A DNA stretch of 32,240 bases. Source: Comamonadaceae bacterium 2PF. Its GTDB lineage: Bacteria > Pseudomonadota > Gammaproteobacteria > Burkholderiales > Burkholderiaceae_C. Below, piece by piece: positions 8,139 through 17,651 of this stretch (positions within the stretch are counted from its first letter, which is position 1; every line of letters starts with the position of its first letter). The notes below the pieces were generated by a model that made no database searches, was not told the origin of the DNA, and saw only the letters and a program-made list of their open reading frames with translations. Location of the stretch: the NCBI GenBank assembly GCA_005502875.1, contig SCMV01000046.1:1-32240 (forward strand), read 5' to 3'. A program made the position numbers and the translations under genes.

Positions 8139-8515
8139 CCGATGAAAGGTGGAGATCTTCCTGTGAGAGACGTGAGCCAAAAATCCTAGCTATGCGGTCG
8201 TGCGCCCTTGCCTGGTAGCCTGTATGGCATTTCTTGGCAGAACTTGCGTGCGTCGCTAGCTCACTTGTGTGATAGGGAGCGCTGGTTCCGGCAAGTTGCA
8301 ATAATTTCCCATAAAAATCAATGACTTACGATTTCTGGTAAGTTCCGCCAGGAATTGATCACATGTCTGCAAGTTCTGCCAAGTAATGCTTGATTGGCAC
8401 GCTTCCGCACCCGGCGGAAGCGTGAAGTTGCGCCACGTAATGCTTTATTTCAGGTCAGGAATCAAGGAACTTCACACGAGGTGGCTTTGTTGTTTTCAGC
8501 GGCCTGCGGGACGAC
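8139..8515. other. gene-free AT-richer stretch with repeated AAGTT motifs; likely island edge
   Basis: No convincing gene is seen in these 377 bases. They lie where moderate-GC island DNA gives way to very GC-rich chromosomal DNA. An exact 14-bp inverted repeat is present: TTGGCAGAACTTGC at 8234-8247 and GCAAGTTCTGCCAA at 8369-8382. Related copies lie at 8290-8299, 8337-8352, 8424-8436 and 8466-8473 (inverted). The stretches from 8369 and 8423 also form an imperfect direct repeat of about 27 bp containing GTAATGCTT at 8383 and 8437. This arrangement fits recombinase or transposase binding sites, or a multi-site operator. No integrase gene is visible here. Confidence 0.45.
8398..8424. repeat. 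perfect 11-bp stem hairpin
   Basis: CACGCTTCCGC (8398-8408) pairs perfectly with GCGGAAGCGTG (8414-8424) around a 5-base loop ACCCG. No T-run follows on either strand, so it is not a standard rho-independent terminator. It lies inside the AAGTT repeat cluster between two copies and may be part of an element end or a recombinase site. Confidence 0.6.
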
Positions 8516-10683
8516 TCACATCTGCAGGCTCAGCTGCACAAAGAACGAGCGCCCCGCCATGGGCAGGTCGCCCGGCACCAGCACCGGGATGACTTCGCCC
8601 GGTGAGTAGAGGCTGGGCTCCTCCAGTTTCGCGTCGAACAGGTTGCGCACCGAGGTGCGGAGCTCCCACCCCGAAGCAGAGCGCGGCGAGCGCAGCGTCA
8701 GGTCCATGGTGGTCTGGTCGCGCACCGGCTCGCGGGTGTCGCCGGGCGGGCGGCTGCGGCCGGCCACGTGGTTGACCTGGCTGCTCCATTGCCAGCCGCT
8801 GTCCCAGCGCCAGTCGGCGCGGCCGTAGACGTGGTGGCGGGGGGCGTAGCCGGCGTCCTGGCCGCTGGTCTCGTCGATGGAGCGCTGATGCGCGTAGTTG
8901 CCCGACAGGCTCACGGCGTGGCTCAGGTCGTGGCGCGCTTCCAGCTCGAAGCCTCGGCCGGTCTGTTTGCCGGTGTTCTGGAACACCTGCGGGCTGCCCG
9001 TGGGCGCGATGATGTCGCGCATGCCGTGGCGAAACAGGCTCAGTTGCAGCAAGGTGTCGGAGCGGGCCTGCCACGAGAACGCCAGCTCGGTCGTCTGGAT
9101 GGTTTCGGGTTTGAGGTCGGGGTTGCCGCGCAGCACCGGGTTGTTGATGCTGTAGAGCTCCATGAACGCGGGCGCGCGGAAGGCGCGGCCGTGCAGCAGC
9201 TTGGTGGTCACGTCCAGGCTGGTGTCCCAGACCAGGGCCACGCGTGGGTTGGTGGTCGAGCCGACGTCTGAGTAACGGTCATGGCGCACGCCGGTGGTCA
9301 ACGTCCAGTCGCGGGCGAGGTTCCACTCGTCCTGCAAGATGAGGTGGTCGACCTTGCGGCGGTGCGGCTTGATGAAGGCGTCCTCGACAGGGACCTCGAC
9401 GACCGAGCCGTCGCCCAGTGGCGTGGGGGCCGCGCCCAAAGAAAGCACGAAGTTTTTGTGCTCGCGCGTGCGGTACAGGTGCAGGTCTTCGTGGCCCATG
9501 CCGATGCTCAGCCGGTGGTCGGACCAGCCGCTGTAGTGGGCCATGACGGTGCCTCGCCACTGGCGCTCCCAGGTGTTGGGCGAGCCGCGCATGCCGTTGG
9601 GGAAGTTGCCTGCCCAGGCTCCGGCCGGGTAGAGCAGCAGCGGGTCGTACTGGGCGTTGAGGTGCATGCCGCTGAGGTGGGCCTGCAGGCGCCAGTCGGT
9701 GCTCAGGGGCACGTCGTCGAGGGCCAGGCTGAGGTAGCTGCGGTTGGCGCGGCCCTTGCTGGATGGGTCGAGCGAGCTGGCGGCGCCACCACCCAGGCCG
9801 ATCTGGTCGCGCCCCATGTGACCGATGCGAACCTGGGCGTGGCCCCACTTCAGGCTGAGTTGGCCATCGAGCATGCGGTTGCCCAACTGGGCCGGCCCGG
9901 GCGCCAGGCTGGCCTGGCTGCCGTAGAGCTGGTCGATCTGGGTCTGGGCGTCGGAGCGGATGATCGGCTTGTCGCCTTCGGTCTGGGCATGTTGCACGTA
10001 GGCGGCCACCTGCCATGGTCCCCATTGACCCGCGTGCAGGGCCCAGACGCTGCGCGACTCGAAGCTGCCCACGCGGGCGCCGATTTCGGTGCCGGGAACG
10101 TCGGCTGCGCCCTTGGTGACCAGGTTGATGACGCCCGAATAGGCGTCGGCACCGTACATCGCCGAGCCGGGGCCCCGGATCACCTCGACGCGGGCGATGT
10201 TCTCCAGCGGCATGCCGGCCCAGCCGTTGCCGCGGTTGCCGACGAGCTGCACGGTCAGCGGCATGCCATCGAGCAGGACCAGCGTTTGCGGGTTGAACTG
10301 GCCATGGATGCCGCGGATCAGGTAGAGCGGGTTGTAGCCCTGAATGTTGCGGCTGACGTGCACACCGGGCACGGTTTCCATCACCTCGTCGAGGTCGGTG
10401 GCGCCGATGCGCGAGATGTCCTCGGCGGTGACGACGCTGGCCACGGCCGGCGCCCTGCGCAGCGACTGCGAACGCCCGGTGGCGATGCTGACCTCCGGGC
10501 TTTGCATGACGACGCGGTCGCCGAAGGACGCGGCCAGCTCCTCCTCGTCACGGCTGACCTGTGCCCCGGCGTGAGCGCTCAGCAGCAGGCAGGCCAGGGG
10601 CGCGCCGAGCAGCGCGACCGCTTGCGCACAGGATGCGAGCGGCCGCAGCTTCGACGGCGTGCGTGGACGATGGGTGTGGAGGT

Positions 10684-10687
<4 letters not shown>
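8516..10687 (-). CDS. TonB-dependent outer-membrane receptor
   Basis: A 723-residue protein with a long signal peptide (about residues 1-42, ending LLLSAHAGAQ). A plug domain follows at about 70-200, with VASVVTAEDISRIGATDLDEV and VEVIRGPGSAMYGADAYSG (the classic plug end). A 22-strand-type barrel extends to the C-terminus. It resembles the CirA/BtuB/FepA class that takes up siderophores, cobalamin or other metal complexes. The ligand cannot be read from the sequence. The last residues are RSFFVQLSLQM. Receptors normally end in Phe or Trp, so the final Met is slightly unusual. Its ATG overlaps the stop of the histidine kinase (ATGA), showing coupled translation in a three-gene operon with the kinase and a periplasmic binding-like protein. 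Confidence 0.9.
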
Positions 10688-12819
<2,132 letters not shown>

Positions 12820-12820
12820 C

Positions 12821-13810
12821 TCATTGCTCCGGTAAAACAAGGTGGATGGGTTGGGCCGATTCATCGAGGTCGAGGCCCAGGTGGCGAGCGGTGCGCACGT
12901 TGACGGCGGTGAGCACCTGTCGCAGGGCCTGCAGACCGCGTGGGGGGGGCGAGCCGCTGGACAGGGCCGCCATGGCGGTGCTGCCCAGGTGTCGGCCGAG
13001 TTCGATGTTGTCGGGGTAGAGCGCGAAGAGCGCGCCTCGGCGCACGTGCGCGACGTTGCTGGAGAACACGGGCAGGCCTTCGTCCCAGGCCGTGCGCAGC
13101 AGCCAGGGCAGCACCACCGAGTCGTCGACGGCGCTGGTGTCCTGGGGCAGCCACAGCGCGTCGCGGCGCACGTTGAGCTGCCCGATCAGCTCCTGGTAGC
13201 GCTTGAGCGAGCCCTTGAGGTCTTCGCTCTCGAACGCGAGCAGCTCGAGCCCGCTTTGTCGGGCGGCCTCGCGCGCCAGGCGCATCAGCCAGTCGTTCTG
13301 ACGCGGGTTGTAGACGACGATGACGCGACGCGCCTGGGGCACGAAGGCCTTGAGTCGCGTGAACAGCAGCTGGGGATCGGGTGCCAGGCTGACCACGGTG
13401 CCGGACTGGCCGTCGCTCTCGGGCACGGACAGCACGCCTGCGGCGATGAGTGGCAACTTGAGGTCGAGGGCGGTGGCGGCTTTCAAGCCGCTGCGCCCCA
13501 GTGCGATCATGGCGCGCACATGGCGGCTGCGCAGCTCTTGTGCGAGGGATTCGGGGGCGGACTCACCGGCCAGGGGCAGGCGCACGATGCGCCCCGCCGC
13601 GCGCTCGTCGATGCCGCGCACGATGGCGGCAAAAGCGCTCCGGTAGGGCTCCCCGATCTGGGGGTAAACGACCGCGATCACGCTGCGGCCATCGTCGTCT
13701 GCGGCCCAGCTCGACAAGTGGGAGGCGGCCGCACCCAGCAGGCCCAAGCGCCCCAGTTTGATCAGCTCTCGACGTGTCAGCCTGGAGCGAATCGGACATG
13801 TACCAGACAA
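12821..13810 (-). CDS. periplasmic substrate-binding-like protein (ABC_sub_bind type)
   Basis: A 329-residue protein. The N-terminus has an RR pair followed by ELIKLGRLGLLGAAASHLSSWA, like a Tat or Sec signal for export. The mature part has the two-lobed pattern of the ABC_sub_bind family, with VIAVVYPQIGEPYRSAF, RAMIALGRSGLKAA and RRVIVVYNPRQNDWLM. No ABC permease or ATPase is nearby. Together with the following kinase and TonB receptor, this suggests a sensing rather than a transport role. The start is a TTG at 13810 with GGGGTGAG just upstream. No in-frame ATG would keep the signal sequence. Only one base separates its stop from the kinase start. Confidence 0.8.
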   Translation of the reverse strand: MSGTCPIRSRLTRRELIKLGRLGLLGAAASHLSSWAADDDGRSVIAVVYPQIGEPYRSAFAAIVRGIDERAAGRIVRLPLAGESAPESLAQELRSRHVRAMIALGRSGLKAATALDLKLPLIAAGVLSVPESDGQSGTVVSLAPDPQLLFTRLKAFVPQARRVIVVYNPRQNDWLMRLAREAARQSGLELLAFESEDLKGSLKRYQELIGQLNVRRDALWLPQDTSAVDDSVVLPWLLRTAWDEGLPVFSSNVAHVRRGALFALYPDNIELGRHLGSTAMAALSSGSPPPRGLQALRQVLTAVNVRTARHLGLDLDESAQPIHLVLPEQ

Positions 13811-13847
13811 GTCTCACCCCCGTGTGGCGGGCCCAGGCTTGCCCGTT

Positions 13848-13873
13848 CAGCCCCCATGCACACCCAGGGGCTG
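13848..13873 (-). terminator. possible weak hairpin between doxX and the binding-protein gene
   Basis: CAGCCCC (13848-13854) can pair with GGGGCTG (13867-13873) around a 12-base loop, 35 bases past the DoxX stop on the minus strand. There is no T-run, so intrinsic termination would be inefficient. It might attenuate read-through from the RiPP operon into the binding protein-kinase-receptor operon. Confidence 0.3.
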
Positions 13874-13907
13874 GCGAGGATGTTAACGGATGCTGTTCAG
13901 GTCGGGG

Positions 13908-14426
13908 TCAAGGGTGTGTCTGGATGGCACCCCGGGTGTCGCCGTGACGCCTCACCTGGCGCCCGCACAGCCAGGCATCCACCGAGAAGCGGCCCGCACC
14001 CTGCGTGAGGATGGCCAGGCACATCAGCCCCAGCATCAAGGGCACCTTGAAGCCCAGCCCGCCTTCGGTCTCGATCTGATTCCAGCCCGCCCAGCCCAGG
14101 TCGAAGTGCACCGTGTACACGGCCACCCAGGTGATGAACATCAGGCCCAGCGCGGCCAGGCGGCTCAGCAGGCCCAGGCCGATGGCGGCACCCAGGATGA
14201 CTTCGCCCAAGCCGGCGGCGACCCAGTTCAGGTCCGGGCCCAGCCAGGCCAGCATGGGCGGGAAGTTCAAGCCGGCGAACCACTCGGGCGCGGTCCAGCC
14301 GGCCGAGACCTTCATGAGGCCGGCCTGCACGAACTCTTGCGCGACGAACAGGCGAAGCGCCAGCAATCCCAGCCCATCGGCGCGTTCACGTGCGCTGGAC
14401 GCGATCGAGGTAAGAGAGGAATTCAT
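13908..14426 (-). CDS. DoxX-family membrane protein of the hvf/buf/gig RiPP operon
   Basis: A 172-residue protein with about four hydrophobic helices: LGLLALRLFVAQEFVQAGLMK, PPMLAWLGPDLNWVAAGLGEV, LGAAIGLGLLSRLAALGLMF and VPLMLGLMCLAILTQG. This is the DoxX/DUF417-like four-helix inner-membrane fold. DoxX proteins are the usual last gene of MNIO RiPP operons (the D gene of hvf/buf/gig sets). Their role is unclear, perhaps redox handling or export support. The ATG overlaps the end of the preceding gene by 41 bases, indicating one transcript. Confidence 0.85.
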   Translation of the reverse strand: MNSSLTSIASSARERADGLGLLALRLFVAQEFVQAGLMKVSAGWTAPEWFAGLNFPPMLAWLGPDLNWVAAGLGEVILGAAIGLGLLSRLAALGLMFITWVAVYTVHFDLGWAGWNQIETEGGLGFKVPLMLGLMCLAILTQGAGRFSVDAWLCGRQVRRHGDTRGAIQTHP

Positions 14427-14664
14427 CGTGGAGGTCTCCGTAGAAGTGCGAGGTCCAGGCGGACTGGCGCACGAAGTCGGCGATCAGGGCCTGCCAGGCC
14501 TCGTCACCCAGGGCCGATCGCAATTCGGGGTGGTGGGCCTCGATCATCTGGCTGGCGCCGAGGTGAACGAGGTGGCGGTAGGCGCGCATGCCGGCTTCGG
14601 TGTGGCCCTCGGGCACCACGTCGCTGCGGCCCCTCACGTAGTCGTAGAAGTCGGCTTCAGGCAT
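14386..14664 (-). CDS. minimal DUF2063 / HvfC-like RiPP maturation partner
   Basis: Only 92 residues. The core EAGMRAYRHLVHLGASQMIE, then HPELRSALGDEAWQALIADFV, then FYGDLHDEFLSYL matches the N-terminal DUF2063 domain of HvfC/BufC/GigC proteins, which bind the DUF692 maturase and help it engage the precursor. Family members are often about 250 residues with a second C-terminal domain. Here that domain is absent, and the DoxX gene starts inside the end of this one, so there is no room for it. The ATG at 14664 lies inside the 3' end of the maturase gene (31-base overlap). It could be a naturally short form or a truncated gene. Confidence 0.75.
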   Translation of the reverse strand: MPEADFYDYVRGRSDVVPEGHTEAGMRAYRHLVHLGASQMIEAHHPELRSALGDEAWQALIADFVRQSAWTSHFYGDLHDEFLSYLDRVQRT

Positions 14665-15419
14665 CGCAGTTCCTGGTTGATGCGGTCGGGGCCGGGCACG
14701 TCGTTGTCCCATTCGAGCAGGATCACCAGGCCGTGCGAGGCTTGCAGCCGGCGCGCCATGGCGGCGGTGTCGGGCTCGACCGGCTCGCTGTGGGTGTCGA
14801 TGTGCAGGCCGAAACGCTCGTCGAACTCGTGGCCGGCGACGTGCAGGTAGCTCACGCGGTGGAGGTCGACCCGCGCGATGAAGTCGCTCAGGTTGTGGCC
14901 ACCGTGGTTCTTGTGGTTGACGGTGATGTTGTTGAGGTCGAGCAGGACCTGGCAATCGGCGCGCTCCGCGACGGCGGCCAGGAAGTCGGCCTCGGGCATG
15001 TCGCAGCGGTTGGTGTACCAAGTGCTGTTCTCGATGGCGATGCGCCGCCCGAGCACGTCCTGCACATGGCGGATGCGGTCGGACACGCGGGCCACTTCGG
15101 CCACCGTGAACGGGATGGGAAAGAGGTCGTAGAGCTGGTGGGCGTCGCCACTGGTGGCGAGGTGGTCGGACAGGTGCGGTGCACCGATGTCATCGGCCAG
15201 TTCGCGCAGGCCCAGCAGGAAGTCGTGTTCGATGGGCGCGGGGCCGCCCAGGTTCATGGACACGCCGTGCAGGTGCACCGGGCGGCCCGACGCGATGAGC
15301 GCCTTCAGCGGCGCGCGGTCGCGCCGGATCCAGTTCTCGGAGACGACCTCGAAGAAGTCGGCCTCGATGGCCGACATGTCCCAGTCGGCCATCTCGCGTC
15401 GGTAACCCAGTCCCACCAT
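14634..15419 (-). CDS. DUF692 multinuclear non-haem iron oxidative enzyme (MNIO), HvfB/BufB-like RiPP maturase
   Basis: A 261-residue TIM-barrel protein of the DUF692 family, like MbnB of methanobactin synthesis. Conserved metal-ligand regions are visible: RPVHLHGVSMNLGG, APHLSDHLA, RIAIENSTWY, VLLDLNNITVNHKNHG, VSYLHVAGHEFDE and IDTHSEPV. Such enzymes use two or three iron ions and oxygen to modify cysteines of a precursor peptide, for example to oxazolone/thioamide or thiooxazole groups. The matching Cys-rich precursor is encoded 38 bases upstream and the DUF2063 partner overlaps its end. AGGA lies 9 bases before the ATG. The exact chemistry on this precursor is not predictable. Confidence 0.92.
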   Translation of the reverse strand: MVGLGYRREMADWDMSAIEADFFEVVSENWIRRDRAPLKALIASGRPVHLHGVSMNLGGPAPIEHDFLLGLRELADDIGAPHLSDHLATSGDAHQLYDLFPIPFTVAEVARVSDRIRHVQDVLGRRIAIENSTWYTNRCDMPEADFLAAVAERADCQVLLDLNNITVNHKNHGGHNLSDFIARVDLHRVSYLHVAGHEFDERFGLHIDTHSEPVEPDTAAMARRLQASHGLVILLEWDNDVPGPDRINQELRCLKPTSTTT

Positions 15420-15457
15420 GGCGGCGTGTCCTTTCTGTGATCAGCAGCTGAGGTTGA

Positions 15458-15682
15458 TCACTTCTTGGCGCAGCCGCCGTCCTTCTTCGAGCAGCCGCCG
15501 TCCTTCTTGGAGCAGGACGATTCCTTCTTGCCGGCTTCGTCCTTCTTGCCGCAGCTGTGTTCCTTGCCGCTGGTTTCCTTCTTGCCGCAGGAGCCGGCGC
15601 CGCACTTGGCGTCCTTCTCGCCGGCCCAGGCGGTGGTGGCGATGACGGAGGCGGCGATGGCGGCGATGGTCTTGATGTTCAT
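15458..15682 (-). CDS. secreted Cys/Lys-rich RiPP precursor peptide (HvfA-like)
   Basis: A 74-residue peptide. Residues 1-20 form a signal peptide (KTIAAIAASVIATTAWA). The remaining 54 residues are mostly Lys, Gly, Ser, Glu and Cys. The six Cys are at 27, 32, 44, 57, 64 and 71, and five of them sit in CGKK/CSKK/CAKK units (32, 44, 57, 64, 71), the last two spaced exactly seven. The first is in KCGAGSCG. Position and composition match HvfA/BufA-type substrates of MNIO enzymes, which become copper- or metal-binding peptides after modification. Classic EGKCG units are replaced by C-x-K-K. AAGGA lies 9 bases before the ATG. An ATG further upstream at 15757 is rejected because it would bury the signal peptide. 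Confidence 0.85.
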   Translation of the reverse strand: MNIKTIAAIAASVIATTAWAGEKDAKCGAGSCGKKETSGKEHSCGKKDEAGKKESSCSKKDGGCSKKDGGCAKK

Positions 15683-15777
15683 GGTCAGGTCCTTGGTTGA
15701 TTGACGAGGAGGTGTGGCACGGGTGTGCACGATGCATGTGTCGCACCGAAAGCGCAAACCTGACAGCCCAATGTGTA

Positions 15778-15820
15778 ACAGTCCGAACGCAGGGCCCGGT
15801 CAGGGGTGCGGTCGGACTGT
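15778..15820. repeat. 9-bp perfect inverted repeat upstream of the RiPP operon
   Basis: ACAGTCCGA (15778-15786) and TCGGACTGT (15812-15820) are separated by 25 bases, between the 297-residue secreted protein gene and the RiPP precursor gene, both on the minus strand. It could be a weak terminator for the first or a regulatory site for the second. Only a few T residues follow on the minus strand. Confidence 0.4.
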
Positions 15821-15877
15821 CGGGGACGGGCCATGTGCCCGCCTTGGAGCGGCCCGCCAGCGTGGCGGGTGCGGACG

Positions 15878-16771
15878 TCAGCGCGTCTGGCTCGGGAAGA
15901 AGCCGATCACGGGGCCGAGGTCCCAGCCCAGGTAGGTGGCGCCAGGCACCTTGCCGTCGAGGACCTCGCCCAGGCGGACTTCGCGCAGCTCGCCGCTGAG
16001 GTGGATCTCGTCGGTGCGCACGAAGTTCAGGTCGCGGTCATAGACGTGCAGGGTGTCGTCGCCTTCGAGGAAGTACAGGCGGCCTTCTTCATGGCCGATC
16101 AGCTGCTTGAGCTTGCTGGCCAGTGACGCGCCGGCCCAGCCCTCGGGACCCTTCTTGAAGGCGGTGGCGGTCGAGTCGAAGTCCAGCGCGCCGCTGCCGC
16201 GCCAGTAATAGCTCAGCGAGCCATCGGCGTCGAGCCACATGCCGCGGTCGTCGCCCATGGCCAGCAGGTTGCCGTTGCCCATCACGCGCGCGCCCTTTTG
16301 CGGGCCGTTGACCAGGGTCTGCGCGTAGCCCACGTATTGGCCTGTTGGCACGTTGTCGGCGTAGAAGTCGAACCAGTGGTTGCGGGTGGGGGTGCGCGGG
16401 TCGACGAAGTTGACGTCCCAGTCTTCGAGGATGTCGTTGGCGCGCACGAGCCGGCTGGCCGAGCCCATCACGTGACCCGAGTTGAGCAGGTCGCGCCACA
16501 AGGCGTTGCTGGTGGCGGTGTTGTTGCCGTCACCGGTGACCGAGCCCGGGAACATCTGACGCAGCAGTTGGTGCGGGCGCACGTCGTAGATCTTGGCGGG
16601 GAAGGCCTCGCGCGGGTAGATCACGACGCCGGAGGCCTCGTAGCGGGCGTCTTCCTTGAAACGGGCCAGGTGGGTGTACTTGAAGCCGGGGGTGGTCTGG
16701 GCGATGGCGCTGCCGACGGTGAGCGCGCCCAGCGCCAGGGCTGCGAGGCTGCGGATGATGCGGTGTTGCAT
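15878..16771 (-). CDS. secreted protein of unknown function, paralogous to the N-terminal domain of the 1,101-residue neighbour
   Basis: A 297-residue protein with a signal peptide (about 1-24, SLAALALGALTVGSAIAQ). Residues 30-290 align along their length with residues 30-295 of the large DUF6701-like protein encoded at 17652-20957. Shared blocks include EDWD-x-N (117-121), RNHxFDxYA (130-138), LAMGDD (170-175), LDxDGSLSYY (180-189), LYFLEG (232-237), LHVxDRDL (241-248) and KVPGxTYxGWDxGP (274-287). No enzyme motif is recognised, and the Asp- and aromatic-rich blocks suggest a beta-propeller-like or binding fold. AGGAGG lies 7 bases before this ATG, so it is preferred to one 24 bases upstream. 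It follows another secreted protein gene by 20 bases. Confidence 0.75.
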   Translation of the reverse strand: MQHRIIRSLAALALGALTVGSAIAQTTPGFKYTHLARFKEDARYEASGVVIYPREAFPAKIYDVRPHQLLRQMFPGSVTGDGNNTATSNALWRDLLNSGHVMGSASRLVRANDILEDWDVNFVDPRTPTRNHWFDFYADNVPTGQYVGYAQTLVNGPQKGARVMGNGNLLAMGDDRGMWLDADGSLSYYWRGSGALDFDSTATAFKKGPEGWAGASLASKLKQLIGHEEGRLYFLEGDDTLHVYDRDLNFVRTDEIHLSGELREVRLGEVLDGKVPGATYLGWDLGPVIGFFPSQTR

Positions 16772-16791
16772 GGGGTGTCCTCCTCGGGGGT

Positions 16792-17478
16792 TCATTGCGG
16801 GGTGTAGGGCGTGGCGGACACGGGCGCCCGGAAAGCGATGTCGATCTTCTGCTTGAGTTCACCGAACTCGATCGATTCGATGACGGCCACCGAGATCTCG
16901 TCGAGCTCGAGCGACTGCGTCATCTGCGCGACCATGTTGGGCGTCATGCGAAGCCCGACCAGTCGCTCGTCGAGCACCAGCTTGCCGCTGGCGTCCGCTT
17001 CGATGGCCATGGCGCGGCGCACCTTGTAGGTGTAGACCGCCTGGTTGGCGATGGTCTGGCCGCCATGGGGCGTCACGTCCGCCATCACCAGCTTGCGGTG
17101 GTAGTCGATGCGGAAGTTGGCCAGCGTCAGGCCGATGCGCTGACCCGTGATTTCGCTCAGGCAGCTGATGTCCAGGGCCGATCCGACCGCGCCACCCTTG
17201 ACGATGCCGCCGCCGATGCCGACGTACTTGCTGTTGCCCAGGTAGATCTCGGTGATGGGCATGCGGAAGGTGTCGCCACCGCCTGCGGTGTTGCCCCGGG
17301 CGCTCACCGTCACCGCCTTGATGGCGTAGGCATCCATCGCGTCTTGCGAGAAGACCTGCACCGAGTCGGCCACCAGGCCGTTGATGGACACCCGCGTCTG
17401 CGCTTGCGCACCCATCGCGATCCCCAGACCCATCGCCGCGATGGCGATGTGCCGAACACAAGACAGTCGAGCCAACAT
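16792..17478 (-). CDS. hypothetical secreted protein
   Basis: A 228-residue protein with a clear signal peptide (about 1-27, IAIAAMGLGIAMGAQAQ). The mature part has repeated beta-like segments (AYAIKAVTVSARGN, RMPITEIYLGNSKYVGIGG, KLVMADVTPHGGQ) and a final acidic/hydrophobic stretch (ISVAVIESIEFGELKQKIDIAF). I do not recognise the family. AAAGGAG lies 5 bases before the ATG, a strong ribosome site. It is followed 20 bases later by the 297-residue secreted protein, so the two are probably co-transcribed and exported together. A 7-7-7 inverted repeat lies just upstream of the ribosome site and may regulate it. Confidence 0.7.
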   Translation of the reverse strand: MLARLSCVRHIAIAAMGLGIAMGAQAQTRVSINGLVADSVQVFSQDAMDAYAIKAVTVSARGNTAGGGDTFRMPITEIYLGNSKYVGIGGGIVKGGAVGSALDISCLSEITGQRIGLTLANFRIDYHRKLVMADVTPHGGQTIANQAVYTYKVRRAMAIEADASGKLVLDERLVGLRMTPNMVAQMTQSLELDEISVAVIESIEFGELKQKIDIAFRAPVSATPYTPQ

Positions 17479-17495
17479 GCTTACTCCTTTGAATG

Positions 17496-17516
17496 ACATT
17501 GCTGTAAATGCAATGT
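17496..17516. promoter_or_regulatory. candidate operator: 21-bp dyad upstream of the secreted-protein pair
   Basis: ACATTGC, a 7-base spacer, then GCAATGT form a perfect dyad at 17496-17516, ending 18 bases before the ATG at 17478. The overlapping TAAATGCAAT also occurs at 21059-21068 upstream of the large DUF6701-like gene, suggesting shared regulation or shared promoter parts. No regulator can be assigned with certainty. Confidence 0.4.
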
Positions 17517-17630
17517 GTGAATCGTAGGGGGAAGGATGAGGCTTGTCCTTGGGGTAGCTACTGTTGGCGATATTCGATGCGCCTTTATGCGTTCATCCGT
17601 GTTAAATAAATCTCACTGAGGCGGTGTGAA

Positions 17631-17647
17631 CCCCCTCGACCAGGGGG
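17631..17647 (-). terminator. possible weak terminator after the DUF6701-like gene
   Basis: CCCCCT (17631-17636) pairs with AGGGGG (17642-17647) around a 5-base loop, about 5 bases beyond the stop of the large secreted protein on the minus strand. Only TT follows, so it is a weak candidate. Confidence 0.35.
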
Positions 17648-17651
17648 CTGC

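Noticed and set aside
8234..8473. Possible CRISPR array from the repeated AAGTT motif
   Set aside because: Copies are short, degenerate, in both orientations and unevenly spaced, and no cas genes are present.
13890..15440. Plus-strand open frame of about 516 codons across the RiPP operon
   Set aside because: Antisense to four recognisable minus-strand genes and without any protein motif.
15438..15460. Two TGATCA palindromes between the RiPP precursor and maturase genes
   Set aside because: Six-base palindromes are too common to support a regulatory claim; a precursor/maturase expression-balancing structure is possible but not shown.
15683..15757. Upstream ATG extending the RiPP precursor by 25 residues
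   Set aside because: It would place a charged, non-conserved segment before the signal peptide, and the downstream ATG has a good ribosome site.
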